Below are positions 8,086 through 15,955 of a stretch of 40,462 bases of DNA, piece by piece. The number at the start of each line of letters is the position of its first letter. Position 1 is the first letter of the stretch. A program made the translations under genes and the position numbers. The DNA is from a virus, in the IMG/VR virus record IMGVR_UViG_3300018080_000063, positions 1 through 40,462 of that record, one strand, 5' to 3'. The notes beneath the pieces were generated by a model. That model had not been told where the DNA came from and made no database searches. It saw nothing but the letters and a program-made list of their open reading frames with translations.

Positions 8086-8618
8086 CCTTTTATGTATTCC
8101 ATTACTACCCAACAAGTAGTATAAGCAGTTCTATTGCTACCTGTTTTAATGGTTACGTTTGTTCCATCAGCATATATAGCTATATTCTCTGATAGTGTAG
8201 GTGATGCATAGGGTATAGGTATATAGCTTGTGCTTGGAGTGGTTGCAGCTGCGTATAGATTAGTTAATACAAATGTACTTGAGGTAGTAACGCCATGGGC
8301 AACTGATTTTGTTGTGGCATTTGGAAGCGCTCCGAAATCAATAACTATTCTATAGACCATTCTATCAACTGGCTCATAGTTTGCTGTAGCAGCTAATGTT
8401 TGATCAGGGAAATAGCGTTTACCATTAACAAACTCAGTAAGCGCGTATTGCCCGCTTATTTTTATATTGGTCATGCTTGTTATTTGGTCAATAGCTTCAC
8501 GAAGCGATACGATAAACTCTTTAAATTCTTTACTTTGTACGTCTAGAGCTAGAATCTGATCTGTATCAAGTATTTCATTTAATGCTAAAAAAGCTCCACT
8601 ATCTATTTGATCTGCCAT
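8082..8618 (-). CDS. Receptor-binding / tail-fibre-like protein on the opposite strand
   Basis: The 178-aa N-terminal part (1-50) is helical (IDSGAFLALNEILDTDQILALDVQSKEFKEFIVSLREAIDQI is the region). Residues 55-178 form a beta knob with GQYALTEFVNGKRYF, VIDFGALPNATTKSVAHG and a C-terminal TTCWVVMEYIKG. The DFG-LPN-T-K-V-HG pattern is common in phage fibre tips. It is the only minus-strand gene among the structural genes from 126 to 11843, converging on the hub gene with a 4-bp overlap. Its own Shine-Dalgarno (AGGAAG, 5 bp from ATG) is good. Separate transcription implies different timing or dosage from other tail proteins. Confidence 0.7.
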   Translation of the reverse strand: MADQIDSGAFLALNEILDTDQILALDVQSKEFKEFIVSLREAIDQITSMTNIKISGQYALTEFVNGKRYFPDQTLAATANYEPVDRMVYRIVIDFGALPNATTKSVAHGVTTSSTFVLTNLYAAATTPSTSYIPIPYASPTLSENIAIYADGTNVTIKTGSNRTAYTTCWVVMEYIKG

Positions 8619-8696
8619 TTTCTTCCTATAGTTTTATTTTCTACCTAACTCTGAAGTATGCTATGTGTTATATAGGTTTAGTATAAATATCTTAAA

Positions 8697-8708
8697 TGCT
8701 CTAGAGCA
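8697..8708. promoter_or_regulatory. Palindrome in the divergent intergenic region
   Basis: TGCTCTAGAGCA is a perfect 12-bp palindrome just before the AAGGAG of the gene at 8722, in the only divergent gap (8619-8721) of the structural region. AT-rich segments (TATAAA at about 8691 on +) could be -10 elements. A regulator-binding role is speculative. Confidence 0.35.
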
Positions 8709-8721
8709 ATAAGGAGTTAGA

Positions 8722-9354
8722 ATGGCTTTTGGTGAAGATTTAAAAAGATTCTTTATGGGATCACCTTCTCGTATAGAAGAAGTAGGTAGATTTAGGCCAG
8801 GACAAGAGCAAGGTATAAACCAAGCTTTAGAACAGGCATTGGCTCAACTACAAGATCCAACTGCCGGATTTGATCCTATTGCACAAGAAGCTACACGTTC
8901 ATTTGAGCAACAAACATTACCTTCTATTATGGAGCGTTTAAATGCCATGGGCGCTATGGGTGGTAGTGGCGCTTTGCAAACTCTTGGTAGCGCAGGGGCT
9001 GACCTACAGTCACAACTTGCTGCCCAAAAAGCGCAGTATGGTCAACGCCAACAAGGGTTATCACAGAACTTACTCGGCATGGGACTTACTCAGCAATTTG
9101 ATCCACTTTATCATGAAGAAAACCCTGGGCTCCTTAAAGAATTATTAGCTCAAGCTGTTCCAGCGGCAGGCCAAGCATTTGGATCATATCTTGGTGGTAA
9201 AGTAAAAGCATCAGGTCTTAGAGATACTCTTGGCCAATTAAGCCAATTCAGTAAAGATAATGCTGGTAGCGCTAATGGTGGTGGCAGTGGTGGTGGCAGT
9301 GGTGGTGGTCTTGATTTAGGAACAATATTTAAAGCGGCTATGATGTTTTTATAA
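8722..9354 (+). CDS. Virion-interior / tail-associated protein with glycine-serine tail
   Basis: The 210-aa product opens with FFMGSPSRIEEVGRFRPGQEQGIN, followed by QDPTAGFDPIAQEATRSFEQQTLPSIMERLNAMG and a Gly/Ala-rich helical stretch. This combination is widespread in short-tailed phages next to ejection proteins. A hydrophobic segment (AVPAAGQAFGSYLGG) and a GGGSGGGSGGG linker (about 188-198) precede the terminal hydrophobic helix (IFKAAMMFL), suggesting membrane interaction during DNA injection. Start follows AAGGAGTTAG. Role inferred from position at the place of P22 genes 14/7. Confidence 0.6.
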   Translation: MAFGEDLKRFFMGSPSRIEEVGRFRPGQEQGINQALEQALAQLQDPTAGFDPIAQEATRSFEQQTLPSIMERLNAMGAMGGSGALQTLGSAGADLQSQLAAQKAQYGQRQQGLSQNLLGMGLTQQFDPLYHEENPGLLKELLAQAVPAAGQAFGSYLGGKVKASGLRDTLGQLSQFSKDNAGSANGGGSGGGSGGGLDLGTIFKAAMMFL

Positions 9355-9366
9355 GTTAGGAATACT

Positions 9367-10467
9367 ATGGTTCAAATAATACGAGATAGACCTGGATTCG
9401 GCGAAGTTCTCGGAACAGGGCTTGGTTCTGGAATTGGAAGTGCCTTGCAAGGATTAGCCCAAGGCAAAGTTCAAGCAATGGAGAACAAACAATCTATTTT
9501 AAAGAATAAGATGGCATTAATGGGAATGGGTGTTCCAGAAGATAAAGCTACAGCGTTATCAATGCTTGATCCTAAGGCTTTTCAAGAAGTTATAAAACAA
9601 ACGATGATTGCGCCTAAAAGAGAAGCTGTGGAAGGTGCATCTAGAAGAATTGCTGATAGAGATAGAGGCATTGTAAGTCAAGATATAACGCCTAATCAAC
9701 AAGAAGTTGATGGAGCCAAGCAAGAACCGTTAACCGCTGAAGCAATAAATAAAGAAAGTGTTGAGTTAAATAATATTATTTCAGAAGCAGCTGCAGCAGG
9801 TGGCACTAGAGAAGAATTAAAAGATCTTAGGCAGCAAGCTACTGATCGTACTAATAGTATGTGGAAGCAATTAGAATCACAGCAAAAAGAAGATAGATTT
9901 AAGGAAAACCTATCTATACAGCGAGAAAAGGCTGCCGCACCATATCTTAGTGACTTAAGAGAAAAAATTGCTCCTGTTCGTGATTTAAATCGCGTAACTG
10001 ATGAAATATTAGATTCTTTAGAAGATCCTAATCTACAATTAGGTTCAATTAAATCACTTATTGCTAATAGATTTCAAAATGCTCCAACACAAAAGTTTTT
10101 AGCAAAAATTAATGAACTAGTAAGCCTTAAACTACAAATGGGAAAAGGTCTTCCTACAAAATTAAGAATTGCTCTTGAACAAGCAGCAAAGCCGCAACAA
10201 TACCAAACAAAGCAGACTATTGCAGATCTAACTACAAGTATTAAGGATGGTATTAGGGAATTAAGCTATGAGGAAGACGTAAAGGACCAAATCATAGCTG
10301 AAAGTGGTAATATGTTCCCAAATTCATTAGAGCAAAAGGTAAAAAGAAGATATAAATTAACTAAAGATCTTCCAGATCCTACTGGATATAGTGAAGGCGC
10401 TATTCTAGAAGACGATGAAAATGGAAAGAAATATGCTCGTACTGGATTAACTTGGCTTCCTTTATAG
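9367..10467 (+). CDS. Ejection-type internal virion protein
   Basis: The 366-aa product has an N-terminal glycine-rich amphipathic region (GTGLGSGIGSALQGLAQGK, 17-35), then long charged helices with many Glu/Gln/Lys (80-330). That is the composition of pilot/ejection proteins stored in the virion and released into the envelope ahead of DNA. No enzyme motif, and no lysozyme or transglycosylase signature, is visible. It is 12 bp after the previous gene and 8 bp before the next, so the three genes form one operon. The P22 gene 20-like position supports the call. Confidence 0.6.
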   Translation: MVQIIRDRPGFGEVLGTGLGSGIGSALQGLAQGKVQAMENKQSILKNKMALMGMGVPEDKATALSMLDPKAFQEVIKQTMIAPKREAVEGASRRIADRDRGIVSQDITPNQQEVDGAKQEPLTAEAINKESVELNNIISEAAAAGGTREELKDLRQQATDRTNSMWKQLESQQKEDRFKENLSIQREKAAAPYLSDLREKIAPVRDLNRVTDEILDSLEDPNLQLGSIKSLIANRFQNAPTQKFLAKINELVSLKLQMGKGLPTKLRIALEQAAKPQQYQTKQTIADLTTSIKDGIRELSYEEDVKDQIIAESGNMFPNSLEQKVKRRYKLTKDLPDPTGYSEGAILEDDENGKKYARTGLTWLPL

Positions 10468-10475
10468 GATATAAA

Positions 10476-11843
10476 ATGGCTTTAAAATTATTGCGTGGCA
10501 GCTTAATAAACAAAGAAAAACCAGAAGAACTTGAAGTCGAATCTCCTAGTATTCAACCAGTTAATGAAGAAGTTATTCCTGAGCAAGAGGAAGTAATAGA
10601 TTCTGGTCAGCAAATTCAGGAAACTCCAGAAGAAATACCTACTGGTATGACACGTGCAGAAGCAGATAAACTTATGGAAGAAAAACCTGAAGGACAGAAT
10701 GTTTCTAATATATTCTCTCGATTAGGTATTTCTTTATTAGAAGGTCTTGAAGCACCGGCAAAGTTATTAGATAAGGCTTCTGAAGCATTAGGAATAGGAC
10801 AGTTAACTGCGCGAGGTGATTATACTTCAGAGCAATTGAGAAAAGGACTTGGATATAGTAAAGAAGAAATACAACCAAAAACATTTGTAGAGTCTTTTGC
10901 CCAAAAAGTTCTTAAACAAACACCAACCGCAGCTTTATTTGGTCCTCAAGCAGCAGCAAGAACAGCATTAAGTGCTATACCTGCTTCAGTTACTGGCGCT
11001 TTTGGCGCTCCTGAATGGCTACAAGATCTTGTACAATTAGGCGCTGATATTGGTATTGGAGTAAAAGGTATAGGAAAACTTGGTATTAAGCCTTCAGTAA
11101 CAACTAAACCTTTAAGAGATGCTCAAAAAAAAGCATACGATACAGCTAAACATTTAGCCGTTAATCGTAAAGATGCATCTGCCGATACAATAATTAATAG
11201 TTTGACTGGCGTAGCTAAAAAATTAACACGAGAAACAGACGGTAACATAGTTAAACGTGTTAATCATGTTATGGATACTGTTCAGAATAATATAAAGCTT
11301 TTAGCTGACAAATCTGGCCAAAATATACAAGAAATTGCTAATCCAGAAGCTATAATGGATATACGCCGCAATTTAAATAAAATGTATGATAAAAATAAAG
11401 ATCTTATTGAATATACACAGCCAATAATAGATTCATTTAATACTTACTTCGGTGAATATTCAGTAAAAAATCCTAAGTTTTTTGAGGCATTAAAAAAAGG
11501 TGATCAATTAACATCTGCTGTAAATATTAAATCTAATATTATAGATAAAATTACTGATTTTATTCCTAGTATGGGTGGGATTGGTAATACTATAAAAAAA
11601 ATACTTACACCTACTCTTGGTTCAACAGAAAAAGTATTACGACAAATAACATCTTCACCAGAAGCACGTAAAGCTTATCTTGATATGGGTAAGTCTATTG
11701 TTGAAGGAAACCCAACAGTATTAATGAATAACGTTAAAAACTTGGAAGAAGCTATTAACGTTAAAGAAGAACCATATTTTAGACCAAGAAAAGCAAAAGC
11801 TAAGAAAAAATATAAGATTATAAGTGGTAGCAAGATTAAATAA
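10476..11843 (+). CDS. Ejection-type internal virion protein
   Basis: The 455-aa product starts at ATG 10476 (AGGAT 7 bp upstream); a longer frame from TTG 10452 has no motif. Residues 1-75 are acidic and Glu/Pro-rich. A Gly/Ala-rich, moderately hydrophobic middle (about 150-200, with TAALFGPQAAARTALSAIPA) could insert into membrane. The rest is helical and basic, ending in a Lys-rich tail with KAKAKKKYK. It closes the ejection operon; the position matches P22 gene 16. No muralytic motif was found. Confidence 0.6.
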   Translation: MALKLLRGSLINKEKPEELEVESPSIQPVNEEVIPEQEEVIDSGQQIQETPEEIPTGMTRAEADKLMEEKPEGQNVSNIFSRLGISLLEGLEAPAKLLDKASEALGIGQLTARGDYTSEQLRKGLGYSKEEIQPKTFVESFAQKVLKQTPTAALFGPQAAARTALSAIPASVTGAFGAPEWLQDLVQLGADIGIGVKGIGKLGIKPSVTTKPLRDAQKKAYDTAKHLAVNRKDASADTIINSLTGVAKKLTRETDGNIVKRVNHVMDTVQNNIKLLADKSGQNIQEIANPEAIMDIRRNLNKMYDKNKDLIEYTQPIIDSFNTYFGEYSVKNPKFFEALKKGDQLTSAVNIKSNIIDKITDFIPSMGGIGNTIKKILTPTLGSTEKVLRQITSSPEARKAYLDMGKSIVEGNPTVLMNNVKNLEEAINVKEEPYFRPRKAKAKKKYKIISGSKIK

Positions 11844-11853
11844 TCTATTAATG

Positions 11854-11887
11854 AGGATGGTTAATAATAGTAATCATCCTCATTCTC
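11854..11887. terminator. Hairpin after the ejection operon
   Basis: GAGGATG (11854-11860) pairs with CATCCTC (about 11875-11881) around a 14-nt loop, with a T-rich stretch (TTCTTTT) a few bases later. It would end the + strand ejection operon. Its 3' arm also lies inside the end of the minus-strand micro-gene. Confidence 0.55.
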
Positions 11888-11977
11888 ATTTCTTTTACAG
11901 CAACAGCACTTACAGCAGTCGCAACAGCTACCACCACTTAAAACAATAAGTATTAACAAAATCATTAACCAACTCAT
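11861..11977 (-). CDS. Cysteine-cluster membrane micro-protein (38 aa)
   Basis: A hydrophobic segment MSWLMILLILIVLSGG (1-16) is followed by a run holding eight cysteines in ten residues (SCCDCCKCCCCKR) and an acidic Tyr-ended tail (NENEDDYYY). The start has a GGGGGAAAAT motif upstream. Cysteine placement after a single membrane helix suggests metal binding, lipidation or disulphide cross-linking; cytosolic or periplasmic orientation is undecided. It lies 33 bp downstream of the ribbon-helix-helix gene on the same strand, so the two may be one unit. It resembles no family I can name; its real expression is not proven. Confidence 0.5.
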   Translation of the reverse strand: MSWLMILLILIVLSGGSCCDCCKCCCCKRNENEDDYYY

Positions 11978-12009
11978 ATTTTCCCCCATAATTTAGTTAA
12001 TATATTTAA

Positions 12010-12168
12010 CTATTTCTTCTCTTTCTCGACCCTATACTCTTCATGCAAACCTAAAATTATAAGCTTAGTCACGTACTCTTTAAGGCTTATCCCCTTTTGC
12101 GATGCTAATGACTTCAAATCAGTGTGAAATTGCTTATCAACATCTATCAATAATCTCTTCGGTTTCAT
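12010..12168 (-). CDS. Ribbon-helix-helix (Arc/CopG-type) DNA-binding protein (52 aa)
   Basis: The short N-terminal strand RLLIDVDKQ (5-13) is followed by two helices (HTDLKSLASQKG, then SLKEYVTKLIILGLHEEY) and a charged tail. This is the Arc/CopG/MetJ fold, with the strand contacting the major groove of DNA as a dimer. AAAGGGA precedes the ATG. It sits between the ejection genes and the first large fibre gene, where P22 has arc and mnt in immI. Likely a repressor of a nearby promoter, perhaps its own or that of the fibre gene at 12294. An antitoxin role is possible, but no toxin gene is adjacent. Confidence 0.7.
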   Translation of the reverse strand: MKPKRLLIDVDKQFHTDLKSLASQKGISLKEYVTKLIILGLHEEYRVEKEKK

Positions 12169-12187
12169 AGTAATCCCTTTATGTTTC

Positions 12188-12204
12188 ATATTTTATATAA
12201 ATAT
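12188..12204. promoter_or_regulatory. Promoter/operator region upstream of the RHH gene
   Basis: An inverted repeat ATATTT-N5-AAATAT lies 20 bp before the RHH start. On the minus strand a TTTACT-N16-TATATT pair overlaps the adjacent bases, a plausible sigma70-type promoter. The arrangement would allow autorepression by the RHH protein. The region 12169-12293 holds nothing else but the AAGGAGAAG Shine-Dalgarno of the fibre gene. Confidence 0.4.
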
Positions 12205-12293
12205 ACTAAATCAATAAAAAAAGTAAAGGGTTGTTAATTTAAATCTATATATTGGTGGTGGTTATAGTTTAATTTTTTATAAGGAGAAGCTTC

Positions 12294-14456
12294 ATGGCTT
12301 TTAATGATAGAAAACAGTATATGGTATACACCCTTAACGGGGCTAAGTTACCATTGGCACCACATCCAATCGTATCCACACGCCCACCTACATCAAGTGA
12401 CTTAGCTGTTCCAGGCCGCATCTGGATTGATGAGACAGGGAATGATGCTTACATTTTGATAGAAATAACAGCAAACGAAGCTAACTGGAATGCAATTGGT
12501 TCTGGTTCTGGAACATTTGATTCTGTTACTGCTACAACTACCATAACAGCAGGTACAGATATTACTTCTACAGCAGGAACATTAACATTATCAGCTCTTG
12601 CTACAGCTGGTGTATTGTTTAACGATGCTTCTGGTGTTGTTTCCTCAGCAACTGGTACAGATGGTCAGGTTATCATTGGTGCAACAGGCGCAGCTCCTTT
12701 ATGGGCTTCAGTTGTATCTGGTGATGGTAGTATGTCAGTAACAGCTGGTGCTAACACACTTGATCTTCGTGTGACTGGTGCAGCTGCAAGTACCTTCCCA
12801 ACAGATTCTGGTACAGCAACTCCTGTATTGGGTGCAACAACAGTAACTGGTGGAACAAATATTGGCACAGTTGGTGCTGGTGGCGTTGTAACCATTAATG
12901 TTGATAATGCTCCTACCTTCTCAGGCCTTGTAACAGCTCAGGCTGGCATTACTCAATCAGCTGGTACTGCAACCATAGTTTCTGATACTAATGGCGCACA
13001 AGCTATTTATCTACACGCTAACGGTGGTGTTAATGAAACTATCGAAGTATATGCTGATCAATCAACTAATGCACAAAGTATTTATGCTCATTCAGATCTT
13101 GGTGGTATTGATGTAACTGCTGGTATTGCTGCAGCTAATGCTGTACGTATCTACGCAAGTGATGCTGCTGGTGGAATCGATATTGATGCTGGTACAGGCG
13201 GAATCTCTGTTGTAGCTGCTAATGGCGCAGTAAATGTTGAAACAGGAACAGGCGCATTAAACCTGGGTGTTGATGCCGCTGCTCATACAACAACATTGGG
13301 TTCAACAACAACAACAGCTGCTACCGTAATACAATCTGGTACAGGTGATGTTACTGTTACCTCAACAGATGCAATTACCTTAGATTGCGCTGGTGTTCTT
13401 GAACTTAATTCATCCGCTGGTGTAATTAGCATTGGTAATGATGCTGTAACTCAAAACATAAATATTGCTACAGGTGCCGCAGCTCGTGATATCAGTATTG
13501 GTAATGGTACAGGCGCAACTTCAATCGATATTGATGCTGGTACAGGTGCATGTTCAATACTTTCAAACGCAACTGATCACACCGTAACATTCGGTTCAAC
13601 AACTGGTGTTTCTGCAATGACTGTACAAGCTGGCACGGGAACAATGACCCTTACAGCTGGTGGTGCATTAGATGCTAATGTAGTTGGTGCAGTAACTGTT
13701 GATGGCGTAAGCTTCTCAGTTGATGGAACAACTGCTTCAAATGTAACGGTAACTGGTGCTGGTGAAGATCTTACCTTAGGGGCAGTAGGCGGCTCCGTTG
13801 TTATAGATGGCTCAGAAGCAATCGTAACAGCCGTAGGAATCACTGCTTCAGACGTTGCTGGTGGAATAACCTTAACATCTGGAACAGCTGGTACCGTACA
13901 AACAACAACTGGCGCAGCAACAATTGATGGTGCAAGTTTCTCCATTGATTCAACTACTGCTTCAAATGTAACCGTAACTGGTGCTAGTGAAGATCTCAGC
14001 TTAACTGCTGTTGGTGGTTCTGTAGTTATTGATGGTTCAGAAGCAGTAGCAACTGCAGTTGGTATCACAGCTTCAGACGCTGCTGGTGGAATTACCTGCA
14101 CAACTGGTACTGGCGGATTTAATGTATCTTCTGGTGGTTTAATTGATCTAACTCCTGCAACAGATAGCCAAGCGACTCCAACTGCTGCTTCAACAATGAA
14201 TGTAAATATTGGGGTAGCAACGTTCACAGGCTACACAACTGCTTCTGCTGGAACGCAAACATTTACAATAACAAACTCACTTGTATCAACTTCTTCTGGA
14301 ATACTTGTAACTGTCGCTAACCAGGGAGCAAATGATGCTCAGCTCGAGATACGCCGCGTAACTCCGCTTGCTGGATCATTTACAGTAGCATTAGTTAACT
14401 CAGGATCACAAGCGCTTAATGGAGACGTTACTATTTCATTCATGGTATTAAACTAA
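12294..14456 (+). CDS. Large repeat-rich tail fibre
   Basis: The 720-aa product is almost free of Cys and Lys and very rich in Thr, Ala, Gly, Val and Asp, as in beta-helical fibres. Residues 1-70 form a virion-binding head (PGRIWIDETGNDAYILIEITAN, then W). The shaft carries modules of the type TDGQVIIGATGAAPLWASVV, also found in the fibres at 15256, 21629, 22988 and 24395. Two tandem 75-residue repeats (DNA 13698-13922 and 13923-14147; VDG-SFS-D-TTASNVTVTGA-EDL-L-AVGGSVVIDGSEA) precede a C-terminal tip (about 640-720). Start has AAGGAGAAG. Likely host recognition. Confidence 0.75.
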   Translation: MAFNDRKQYMVYTLNGAKLPLAPHPIVSTRPPTSSDLAVPGRIWIDETGNDAYILIEITANEANWNAIGSGSGTFDSVTATTTITAGTDITSTAGTLTLSALATAGVLFNDASGVVSSATGTDGQVIIGATGAAPLWASVVSGDGSMSVTAGANTLDLRVTGAAASTFPTDSGTATPVLGATTVTGGTNIGTVGAGGVVTINVDNAPTFSGLVTAQAGITQSAGTATIVSDTNGAQAIYLHANGGVNETIEVYADQSTNAQSIYAHSDLGGIDVTAGIAAANAVRIYASDAAGGIDIDAGTGGISVVAANGAVNVETGTGALNLGVDAAAHTTTLGSTTTTAATVIQSGTGDVTVTSTDAITLDCAGVLELNSSAGVISIGNDAVTQNINIATGAAARDISIGNGTGATSIDIDAGTGACSILSNATDHTVTFGSTTGVSAMTVQAGTGTMTLTAGGALDANVVGAVTVDGVSFSVDGTTASNVTVTGAGEDLTLGAVGGSVVIDGSEAIVTAVGITASDVAGGITLTSGTAGTVQTTTGAATIDGASFSIDSTTASNVTVTGASEDLSLTAVGGSVVIDGSEAVATAVGITASDAAGGITCTTGTGGFNVSSGGLIDLTPATDSQATPTAASTMNVNIGVATFTGYTTASAGTQTFTITNSLVSTSSGILVTVANQGANDAQLEIRRVTPLAGSFTVALVNSGSQALNGDVTISFMVLN

Positions 14457-14505
14457 CTGTGATAGAATAGTTTTACTCGTTTCATATGCGTTGCTCCGAC
14501 GTATT

Positions 14506-14536
14506 GCCCTCATGTTTTAAAGCATGGGGGCTTTTT
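14506..14536 (+). terminator. Rho-independent terminator after the first large fibre gene
   Basis: GCCCTCATG (14506-14514) pairs with CATGGGGGC (14523-14531) over an 8-nt loop, with one T-G pair, then TTTTT. It closes the fibre gene's transcription unit. Confidence 0.9.
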
Positions 14537-14600
14537 AATGGGTGTCTTTGTGGTAGAGTGGGTGCAAGTTAATTATGTTTAATAACTTTAAGGAGTTTTT

Positions 14601-14810
14601 ATGGATCAAAAAGCAGTTATTGTATTAGAAGTTAAAAAAGAAGAACGTGTATTTAGATTTGAAATGCCAATAGGCTCACCATATGGCGAAGCTTATGATG
14701 CAGCATTTGAAGTATTGAATGATATTCTCGCTATGGCTCAAAAAGCTACAGAAAAAGCTGATCCTAAAGCAGAAGAGAAAAAAGAAGAACCTGCTGTAGA
14801 AGCAGTTTAA
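14601..14810 (+). CDS. Small acidic unknown protein (69 aa)
   Basis: The N-terminal strand AVIVLEVKKEERVFRFEMP is followed by a helix (YGEAYDAAFEVLNDILAMAQKA) and a Lys/Glu/Ala-rich tail. AAGGAGTTTT precedes the start, so it is well translated. It stands alone between a terminator and a fibre-associated operon. The pattern is known from small phage proteins beside tail fibre genes, but no function is established to my knowledge. Chaperone-like help in fibre folding is only a guess. Confidence 0.65.
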   Translation: MDQKAVIVLEVKKEERVFRFEMPIGSPYGEAYDAAFEVLNDILAMAQKATEKADPKAEEKKEEPAVEAV

Positions 14811-14910
14811 AAACCCCTCCTTTTGGTGCCTCCTTATTTAGTTTACTTTTCAAGCCGTATACACGTTATACTGTTGAAAAATATATGTTTTATCTAAATG
14901 AGGAGGCGTT

Positions 14911-15246
14911 ATGGCCATCAAACCTTTTGATTTAAAATCTCTCGCTTTTGGCTCAATAGGAGCTACATACGCAGCTATAGGAACTGAAGTTGAAGGTCCT
15001 ATAACTATGTTCTTTATCCAAAATAGAACTGATGCTGCTATGGTATTTTCTTATGATGGAGTAGCTGATCACTTATCCTTACCAGCTGGTGGGCATATAT
15101 CTGTTGATATGGTGTCTAACAGTATCGTTACAGGTAACTCTGAAGAGTCAGTTCTTAATGCTCAAACTATTTTTTATGTTAAGCAAGAAGTAGGTGCTGC
15201 TACTAGCGGTAGTGTCTATGTTTCTGGTTTTTATAATAAGAAATAA
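14911..15246 (+). CDS. Small conserved virion-associated protein (111 aa)
   Basis: This all-beta protein has FFIQNRTDAAMVFSYDGVADHLSLPAGGHIS and a C-terminal SGSVYVSGFYNK. The pattern N-TDA-V--S-DG---H--LPAG is shared by small phage proteins encoded beside tail or capsid genes. AGGAGG lies 6 bp before the ATG, and the gene opens an operon with the two fibre genes that follow (9-bp spacing). Possible roles are a fibre-attachment or decoration protein; this is inference from context. Confidence 0.6.
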   Translation: MAIKPFDLKSLAFGSIGATYAAIGTEVEGPITMFFIQNRTDAAMVFSYDGVADHLSLPAGGHISVDMVSNSIVTGNSEESVLNAQTIFYVKQEVGAATSGSVYVSGFYNKK

Positions 15247-15255
15247 GGAGATACG

Positions 15256-15945
15256 ATGAGCCATATCGGATTTTATGATAAAACAAGTGTTCTTGCTGAT
15301 ATAGAAACTATAACTGGTGACGCTGGAGGTGCTGTTGGTGCAGATGCACTATTTAATCTTAATCTTGTCGGCGGCAACAATATTACTACAACGGGTACTC
15401 CGGGAAGTAATGAGATCTCAGTAGCTGTTACAGGTACTACCGATCATACAGTACAGGTTGGTAACGCTACAGGAAGCTTAACTTCTTTGGCTGCTGCTAC
15501 AAACGGTCAACTTATTATTGGCTCTACAGGTGCTGATCCTTCTGTTGCAGCATTAACTGCTGGTACTGGTATTACAATAACTAACGGTGCCGGCTCTATA
15601 ACCATAGATGCTGCTGCCGGAATTACATGGTCTGTTGTAGGTGCTAGTGGCACACTAGCAGTAAATACAGGATCAATATGCACTACAGGCGCAGCACTAT
15701 CATTTGCATTGCCAGCTACATCATCAGTCGGTGATGTTATAGAGCTTGTCCTTGATGGGTCTACAAGTTGGACTATAACTCAAGGAGCTGGTCAGTATGT
15801 ACGCGTAGGGTCTTCTTCTACAACAGTTGGAGCTGGTGGAAGTTTAACTACTACATTACGTGGAGACGCCATTAAAATTGTATGTGTTGTTGCTGATACA
15901 GCCTGGGTTACAACTTCTATGATGGGCAACTTAACTGTTGTTTAA
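15256..15945 (+). CDS. Tail fibre protein, short form
   Basis: The 229-aa product has an N-terminal part (GDAGGAVGADALFNLNLVGG, then ITTTGTPGSNEISVAVTGTT) that is a frequent opening in phage and intracellular-bacterium adhesins. The middle module is NGQLIIGSTGADPSVAALTAG. The C-terminal about 100 residues (ITWSVVGASGTLAVN onward, with WTITQGAGQ and IKIVCVVADTAWV) are clearly homologous to the C-terminus of the fibre at 15956, so the two share a tip or trimerisation domain on different shafts. Coupled to the next gene by 10 bp. Confidence 0.7.
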   Translation: MSHIGFYDKTSVLADIETITGDAGGAVGADALFNLNLVGGNNITTTGTPGSNEISVAVTGTTDHTVQVGNATGSLTSLAAATNGQLIIGSTGADPSVAALTAGTGITITNGAGSITIDAAAGITWSVVGASGTLAVNTGSICTTGAALSFALPATSSVGDVIELVLDGSTSWTITQGAGQYVRVGSSSTTVGAGGSLTTTLRGDAIKIVCVVADTAWVTTSMMGNLTVV

Positions 15946-15955
15946 GGGGATTTAA

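Noticed and set aside
13577-14227. Long minus-strand open frame (216 codons) inside the first large fibre gene
   Set aside because: It mirrors the repetitive Thr/Ala/Val codon pattern of the + gene, with no Shine-Dalgarno motif and low-complexity Pro/Val/Ala product; a shadow frame.
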